The notes under the pieces are model-generated. The model had not been told where the DNA came from. It did no database searches and saw only the letters and a list, made by a program, of their open reading frames with translations. Below are positions 7,709-10,891 of a stretch of 10,891 nucleotides of DNA, piece after piece. Made by a program: the position numbers and the translations under genes. Numbering within the stretch: the first letter of the stretch is position 1; the number at the start of each line of letters is the position of its first letter. Origin of the DNA: Opitutaceae bacterium (GTDB taxonomy: Bacteria; Verrucomicrobiota; Verrucomicrobiia; Opitutales; Opitutaceae). The stretch spans positions 1-10,891 of the forward strand of contig SYDD01000011.1 of NCBI GenBank assembly GCA_005786775.1, given 5' to 3'.

Positions 7709-7811
7709 GTCAGGAACGGGGACGACACCACCACCTCCCATGTTTCAGCGACAGTCTAAAAAACCGTTCCCGATGGTTTTACGCTCTTTTGCCAATGCCC
7801 CGGGTGGGCCG

Positions 7812-7847
7812 ACGCGGACCGGGGTTCGCCCCTCCGCGTTACGGTCC
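7812..7847. promoter_or_regulatory. strong UUCG-capped hairpin with a competing alternative stem
   Basis: ACGCGGA (7812-7818) pairs perfectly with TCCGCGT (7833-7839). Inside, after a two-base CC bulge, GGGG-TTCG-CCCC (7821-7832) forms a tetraloop hairpin. A second pairing, GGACCG (7816-7821) with CGGTCC (7842-7847), uses bases of the first stem and so excludes it. If transcribed on the plus strand it would lie about 270 bases before the transporter start; on the minus strand it would lie upstream of the secreted-protein gene. No terminator T-tract follows, and I do not recognise a known riboswitch. Confidence 0.4.
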
Positions 7848-8006
7848 GTGGCCTCGATCTAACCCGCTGATGGACTTGGGGTTCTCGGGCTACGAGGTCC
7901 GTTTGCGCCCGGCGTCGTGCAAGGGCTGGGGGAGGTTGCCGGCCGGCGGGGCGAACACGCTCCCGACGGAGTCAACCCCGGGAGGGCACCCGCGGAATGG
8001 GTGGCA

Positions 8007-8029
8007 CCCGGGAAATTAACCTGCCCGGG
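8007..8029. repeat. CCCGGG inverted repeat with 11-base AT-richer centre
   Basis: CCCGGG at 8007-8012 and 8024-8029 flank AAATTAACCTG. Just before it, overlapping the left arm, is an odd palindrome GGGTG-G-CACCC (7999-8009). It sits 84 bases before the transporter ATG, so it could be an operator or a leader hairpin. GC-rich palindromes also arise by chance at this base composition. Confidence 0.3.
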
Positions 8030-8112
8030 GATTGACTCGCCCCCGCGGGCTCCGGTACCCCGTCTCCCCTCCCGGTCGCACTCGGCTAACGCCTGCCCCC
8101 ACCCCCTCCCCG

Positions 8113-9861
8113 ATGAAAGATTCCTCTGCCTCGACCGATCCGAAGACGCTGCGACGCGTAATCTGGGCGTCCTCGCTGGGCACCCTGTTCGAGTGGTACG
8201 ACTTCTATCTGTACGGGGCGCTCGCGATCTTCTTCAGCAGCAAGTTCTTCCCTCCGGGCAACGAGACGGCCCAGCTGCTGGCCAGCCTGGCGACCTTCGG
8301 CGCCGGCTTCGGCGTACGTCCCCTCGGGGCACTGGTCTTCGGCCATCTCGGCGACCTCATCGGCCGCAAGTACACCTTCCTCGTCACGATGGCGACCATG
8401 GGCCTTGCCACCACCCTGGTGGGCTTCCTGCCGACCTATGAACAATGGGGCTTGGGCGCCACGATCATCCTCGTGCTGCTGAGACTCCTGCAGGGTCTGG
8501 CGCTAGGCGGCGAGTACGGCGGGGCCGCGGCCTACGTCGCCGAGCACGTGCCGGATGACCGCCGGGGCTATTACACTAGCTATATCCAGACGACGGCCAC
8601 CCTAGGCTTCTTTTTGAGCATGGGGGTGATCGGCGCGACGCGGTTGATCGTGGGGGAGGAGGCCTTTAAGTCCTACGGCTGGCGCATCCCGTTCCTGATG
8701 TCGTTCATTCTCCTCGGGCTGAGCCTCTACATCCGGATGAAGATGCAGGAGAGCCCGCTCTTCGCGAAGCTCAAGAGTAAGGGCCACGTGGCGAAGAACC
8801 CGCTCAAGGAGAGCTTCAGCAACCCCGTGAACCTGCGCTACGTGCTGCTGGCGCTGTTTGGCGCGACCGCGGGCCAGGGCGTCATCTGGTACACCGGCCA
8901 GTTCTATGCGCTCACCTTCCTGCAGACCACGCTGAAGCTCCACTGGCTGCCGGCCTACGCGATTTTGACCATCGCCCTCGCGTTGGGCACGCCGCTGTTC
9001 CTCCTGTTCGGGCATCTCTCCGACCGCATTGGCCGCAAGAAGGTGATGCTGGCGGGCTGCGTGCTCGCGGTGCTGACCTACGTCCCAATCTATATGGCGA
9101 TGCGGCACTTCACCCCGCTGCTCGCGCCGGGCCAGACCGCGATCCTCTGGGCGGACCTGCCCGCCTACAACCTGACGATGCTGGTCGCGCTGGTGTTCCT
9201 CCAAGTGATCTACGTGACGATGGTCTACGGCCCAATCGCGGCGTTCTTGGTGGAACTGTTCCCGACCAACATCCGGTACACCTCGAGGTCGCTGCCCTAT
9301 CACCTCGGCACCGGCTGGTTCGGCGGTTTCCTGCCGCTCATCGCGACGGCGGTGGCCGCCTCCAAGGCGACCGAGGAGGCTTTCGGCTCCGGGGCCATCT
9401 ACGCCGGCCTAATCTACCCGATCGCCGTCGCGCTGGTGACGCTGGTCGTCGGCGGCCTGTTCATCCGCGAGACCAAGGACCACAAGATCGACACCGCGAT
9501 CCACGTTACGGACGGGAAGCGGGAGACCTTCGACTGGAACGCTGTGCTGCTGGCGCTGGGCCTCGGCCTCGGCGCGCTGCTCGTGGCGGGCCAAGGCTTC
9601 TGGATCGCGCTGGTCGGGGCGATGGGGCTCTTCGGGCTGCCGACGATCTTCTTCCGGCTGGAGTGCGGCCGCTGGGCGGCGATCGGCCTCGTGCTGGCGT
9701 GCCTCGCGGTGACGGCGGTGATCGGCACCTTCGTCTACCCGCAGCTGGTCGCGCTGGGCGGGATGTTCCGCTTCTTCGCCTTCACCCTGCTCCTTGGCGT
9801 CTACACGGTGCTACTGGCGTTGGCGTACTTCGCCTTCCGCCCGAAAACGGCCACCGCCTGA
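8113..9861 (+). CDS. MHS-family major facilitator transporter with C-terminal membrane extension
   Basis: 582-residue inner-membrane secondary transporter of the metabolite:H+ symporter type (relatives include ProP, KgtP and ShiA), probably importing an organic acid or small solute with protons. The family opening is GTLFEWYDFYLYG (23-35), followed by motif A GHLGDLIGRK (77-86), RLLQGLALGGEYGGA (124-138), the second-half copy of motif A GHLSDRIGRK (300-309), and ELFPTNIRYTSRSLPYH (381-397). RETKD (452-456) marks the usual end of the 12-helix core. About 125 more residues follow, with hydrophobic stretches near 477-494, 496-515, 522-541 and 553-575. The open frame extends upstream to a TTG at 8032, but that part is Pro/Arg-rich and unlike the family. 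ATG 8113 places the first helix normally, although no Shine-Dalgarno is present. The substrate cannot be inferred from neighbours. Confidence 0.92.
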   Translation: MKDSSASTDPKTLRRVIWASSLGTLFEWYDFYLYGALAIFFSSKFFPPGNETAQLLASLATFGAGFGVRPLGALVFGHLGDLIGRKYTFLVTMATMGLATTLVGFLPTYEQWGLGATIILVLLRLLQGLALGGEYGGAAAYVAEHVPDDRRGYYTSYIQTTATLGFFLSMGVIGATRLIVGEEAFKSYGWRIPFLMSFILLGLSLYIRMKMQESPLFAKLKSKGHVAKNPLKESFSNPVNLRYVLLALFGATAGQGVIWYTGQFYALTFLQTTLKLHWLPAYAILTIALALGTPLFLLFGHLSDRIGRKKVMLAGCVLAVLTYVPIYMAMRHFTPLLAPGQTAILWADLPAYNLTMLVALVFLQVIYVTMVYGPIAAFLVELFPTNIRYTSRSLPYHLGTGWFGGFLPLIATAVAASKATEEAFGSGAIYAGLIYPIAVALVTLVVGGLFIRETKDHKIDTAIHVTDGKRETFDWNAVLLALGLGLGALLVAGQGFWIALVGAMGLFGLPTIFFRLECGRWAAIGLVLACLAVTAVIGTFVYPQLVALGGMFRFFAFTLLLGVYTVLLALAYFAFRPKTATA

Positions 9862-9916
9862 GGTCGACAAGGGGCGCCATCCGGCCCCCGCCCGAAAGTA
9901 CGCCCTAGCCTAGGAT

Positions 9917-9937
9917 AAAAAAACCGGCGGCCGCGCC
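9917..9937 (-). terminator. probable intrinsic terminator of the tRNA-Leu gene
   Basis: Read on the minus strand: GGCG-CGGC-CGCC (9937-9926), two G, then seven T (9923-9917). It starts 25 bases after the CCA of the tRNA. A small extra hairpin, GCCC-TGC-GGGC (9955-9945), lies in between. The stem is short and offset two bases from the T-tract, so strength is uncertain. Confidence 0.55.
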
Positions 9938-9961
9938 ACCCAAAGCCCGCAGGGCGAAGGC

Positions 9962-10049
9962 TGGTGCCCGGAGTGGGGGTCGAACCCACAAGCCTTTAGA
10001 GGGCGGTGGATTTTGAGTCCACTGCGTCTGCCAATTCCGCCATCCGGGC
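9962..10049 (-). tRNA. tRNA-Leu, anticodon CAA (reads UUG)
   Basis: Complete 88-base class II tRNA with encoded CCA. The acceptor stem GCCCGGA (10049-10043) pairs with TCCGGGC (9972-9966), followed by A73 and CCA (9964-9962). The D-arm carries GCGGAATTGGCAGACGC. The anticodon stem-loop is GTGGA-CTCAAAA-TCCAC, giving anticodon CAA. The long variable arm (GCC-CTCTAAA-GGC) is expected for leucine tRNA. The T-arm is GTGGG-TTCGACC-CCCAC. All stems pair fully. Confidence 0.97.
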
Positions 10050-10062
10050 CAGCGTGCGCCGG

Positions 10063-10090
10063 ACCGTAGGCGCCGCCCGGAAGGTGTCGA
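10063..10090 (-). promoter_or_regulatory. candidate sigma-70 type promoter of tRNA-Leu
   Basis: On the minus strand TCGACA (10090-10085, five of six bases of TTGACA) is followed after 16 bases by TACGGT (10068-10063, three of six bases of TATAAT, including the key T-A and final T). The mature tRNA begins 13 bases further on, leaving a short leader for RNase P to remove. Position is good; the -10 match is weak. Confidence 0.4.
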
Positions 10091-10138
10091 CGCGAAATTC
10101 CCGATTGAGCCGCGGCCGGGCCCGGGGAAGCTCGCGCC

Positions 10139-10888
10139 GTGCCCGACCTCCGCGCCCATTGCCCGCACGCCGCGGCCACCGCGACCGAACTCACGCTCGC
10201 CGAGGCGGAATCGCACCATCTCGTGACCGTCCACCGCGCCCGCGCGGGCGATCCGGTCACCGCCTTCGACGGGCGCGGCCGCGAGTGGACCTGCACCGTC
10301 GCTACGCCCGACCGCCGCGCCGCGGTGCTGCGCGTCGCCGCCACCCGGCTCGCCCCTCCCCTGCCCTGCGCCCTGACCCTCGCCCAGGCCATTCCCAAGG
10401 GCGGGGCGATGGAGGACATCGTGCGGCAGGCCACGGAACTGGGCGCCGCGGCGGTGATCCCCGTGCTCACGGCGCGCACGGAGGTGCACCTCGACGGCGA
10501 GCGGGCCGGGCGCAAGGGCGGGAAATGGCTGCAGACCGCGATCGAAGCGGCCAAGCAATGCGGCAACCCGTTCGTCCCGGCCCTCCCCGCGCCCCTTCCG
10601 CTGGTAGATCTGCTCTCGGCCCCGCCCGCGGCGGAACTCCGGCTGATCGCCAGCCTGCACCCTGGCGCGCGCCCACTCCGCGCCGCGCTGGCTGAATTCC
10701 ACGCGGTGCACGGCCGGCCGCCGCAAAGCGCGCTCTGGCTGGTCGGCCCGGAGGGGGACTTCACCCCGGCGGAGATGGCGGCCGCCACCAACGCGGGCTT
10801 CGTGCCGGTGACGCTCGGGCCGCTGGTGCTGCGCTGCGTCACCGCCGCCACCTGCGCTCTCGGCATCCTCCGGCACGAGACCGGCTGA
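10139..10888 (+). CDS. rsmE: 16S rRNA (uracil(1498)-N3)-methyltransferase RsmE
   Basis: 249-residue SPOUT-fold enzyme that methylates N3 of U1498 in 16S rRNA with S-adenosylmethionine, acting on the 30S subunit. The N-terminal PUA-like part has SHHLVTVHRARAGDPV (25-40) and FDGRG (43-47). The SPOUT domain begins with LTLAQAIPKGGAMEDIVRQ (79-97) and TELGAAAVIPVLTARTEV (99-116). KWLQTAIEAAKQCG (129-142) and the cofactor-loop motif LVGPEGDFTPAE (201-212) follow. The closing knot segment is TLGPLVLRCVTAATCAL (225-241), where most family members have LRTETA. Length is normal for the family. GTG start with GGGGAAG 8 bases upstream; the stop is complete three bases before the window ends. The leader is shared with the divergent tRNA-Leu promoter. 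Confidence 0.95.
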   Translation: MPDLRAHCPHAAATATELTLAEAESHHLVTVHRARAGDPVTAFDGRGREWTCTVATPDRRAAVLRVAATRLAPPLPCALTLAQAIPKGGAMEDIVRQATELGAAAVIPVLTARTEVHLDGERAGRKGGKWLQTAIEAAKQCGNPFVPALPAPLPLVDLLSAPPAAELRLIASLHPGARPLRAALAEFHAVHGRPPQSALWLVGPEGDFTPAEMAAATNAGFVPVTLGPLVLRCVTAATCALGILRHETG

Positions 10889-10891
10889 ACC

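Larger units (their letters stand above)
7709..8112. other. gene-free divergent region between the secreted protein and the MFS transporter
   Basis: About 400 bases with no convincing gene. Open frames cross it (for example on the plus strand to 8019) but have biased composition and no recognisable motifs. The 7741-7795 part is comparatively AT-rich and is the likely promoter area of the secreted-protein gene, though no clear -35/-10 pair stands out. The region holds the structured element at 7812-7847 and the inverted repeat at 8007-8029. The last 50 bases before the transporter ATG are pyrimidine-rich with no Shine-Dalgarno. TTGACT at 8032-8037 resembles a -35 box, but the sequence 17 bases later (GTACCC) is a poor -10. 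Confidence 0.6.

Noticed and set aside
7819..7835. tRNA T-arm-like GGGGTTCGCCCC segment
   Set aside because: Pairing fits a tetraloop hairpin instead. There is no acceptor stem, anticodon arm or D-arm around it.
8002..8018. Possible sigma-54 promoter starting at TGGCACC
   Set aside because: The -24 half looks right, but the -12 position reads AAAT instead of a GC-containing TTGC element.
7480..8019. Plus-strand open frame of 179 codons reaching into the gene-free region
   Set aside because: Its first third is antisense to the secreted-protein gene, and the rest shows no motif, no ribosome site and biased Pro/Arg/Gly use.
8032..8112. TTG-initiated N-terminal extension of the MFS transporter
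   Set aside because: It adds 27 Pro/Arg/Thr-rich residues unlike the family. ATG 8113 gives the usual short N-terminus before the first helix.
9871..9888. GGGGC/GCCCC hairpin after the MFS stop as a terminator
   Set aside because: The stem is only 5 bp with an 8-base loop, and no T-tract follows on the plus strand.
9905..10876. Two long minus-strand open frames opposite rsmE
   Set aside because: They are antisense to rsmE, which has all family motifs, and also run through the tRNA-Leu gene. Composition is Gly/Arg/Ala-rich and uninformative.

Overview
The window is very GC-rich bacterial DNA, about 70% G+C by eye, densely packed with genes. The best guess for the host is a verrucomicrobium of the Opitutaceae type. 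The main reason is the secreted protein at 5612-7708: it has a propeller, an Ig-like domain, a proline linker and two C-terminal repeat domains, an arrangement I associate with that group. This taxonomic call is inference and rests on no marker gene.

Left part (1-5592) is a cell-surface glycan or lipid locus. Three minus-strand genes lie head to tail with gaps of 10 and 30 bases: a polytopic GT-C type membrane glycosyltransferase (3897 to 2374), a cytoplasmic GT4 glycosyltransferase (2363 to 1152), and a PLP-dependent alpha-oxoamine synthase resembling serine palmitoyltransferase (1121 to beyond the left edge). A second polytopic membrane protein of the glycosyltransferase or glycopolymer type (4006-5592) is divergently transcribed on the plus strand. 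Together they suggest making a lipid or sphingoid-type anchor and adding sugars on both sides of the membrane. The product cannot be named from sequence.

Middle part (5593-8112): a 19-base convergent gap holding a GC hairpin, then a large minus-strand gene for a secreted multidomain beta-propeller protein. About 400 gene-free bases follow, with a strong UUCG-capped hairpin that competes with a second pairing, and a CCCGGG inverted repeat.

Right part (8113-10891) is mostly housekeeping: an MHS-type major facilitator transporter with an unusual C-terminal membrane extension, a complete tRNA-Leu(CAA) on the minus strand with a recognisable terminator and promoter, and a gene for the 16S rRNA m3U1498 methyltransferase RsmE, complete just before the right edge.

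I saw no CRISPR array, insertion sequence, integrase, toxin-antitoxin pair or defence gene. Nothing here clearly shows an undescribed system. The points most worth a second look are the oxoamine synthase inside a glycosyltransferase operon, the domain extensions on otherwise familiar proteins, and the structured leader between 7709 and 8112.
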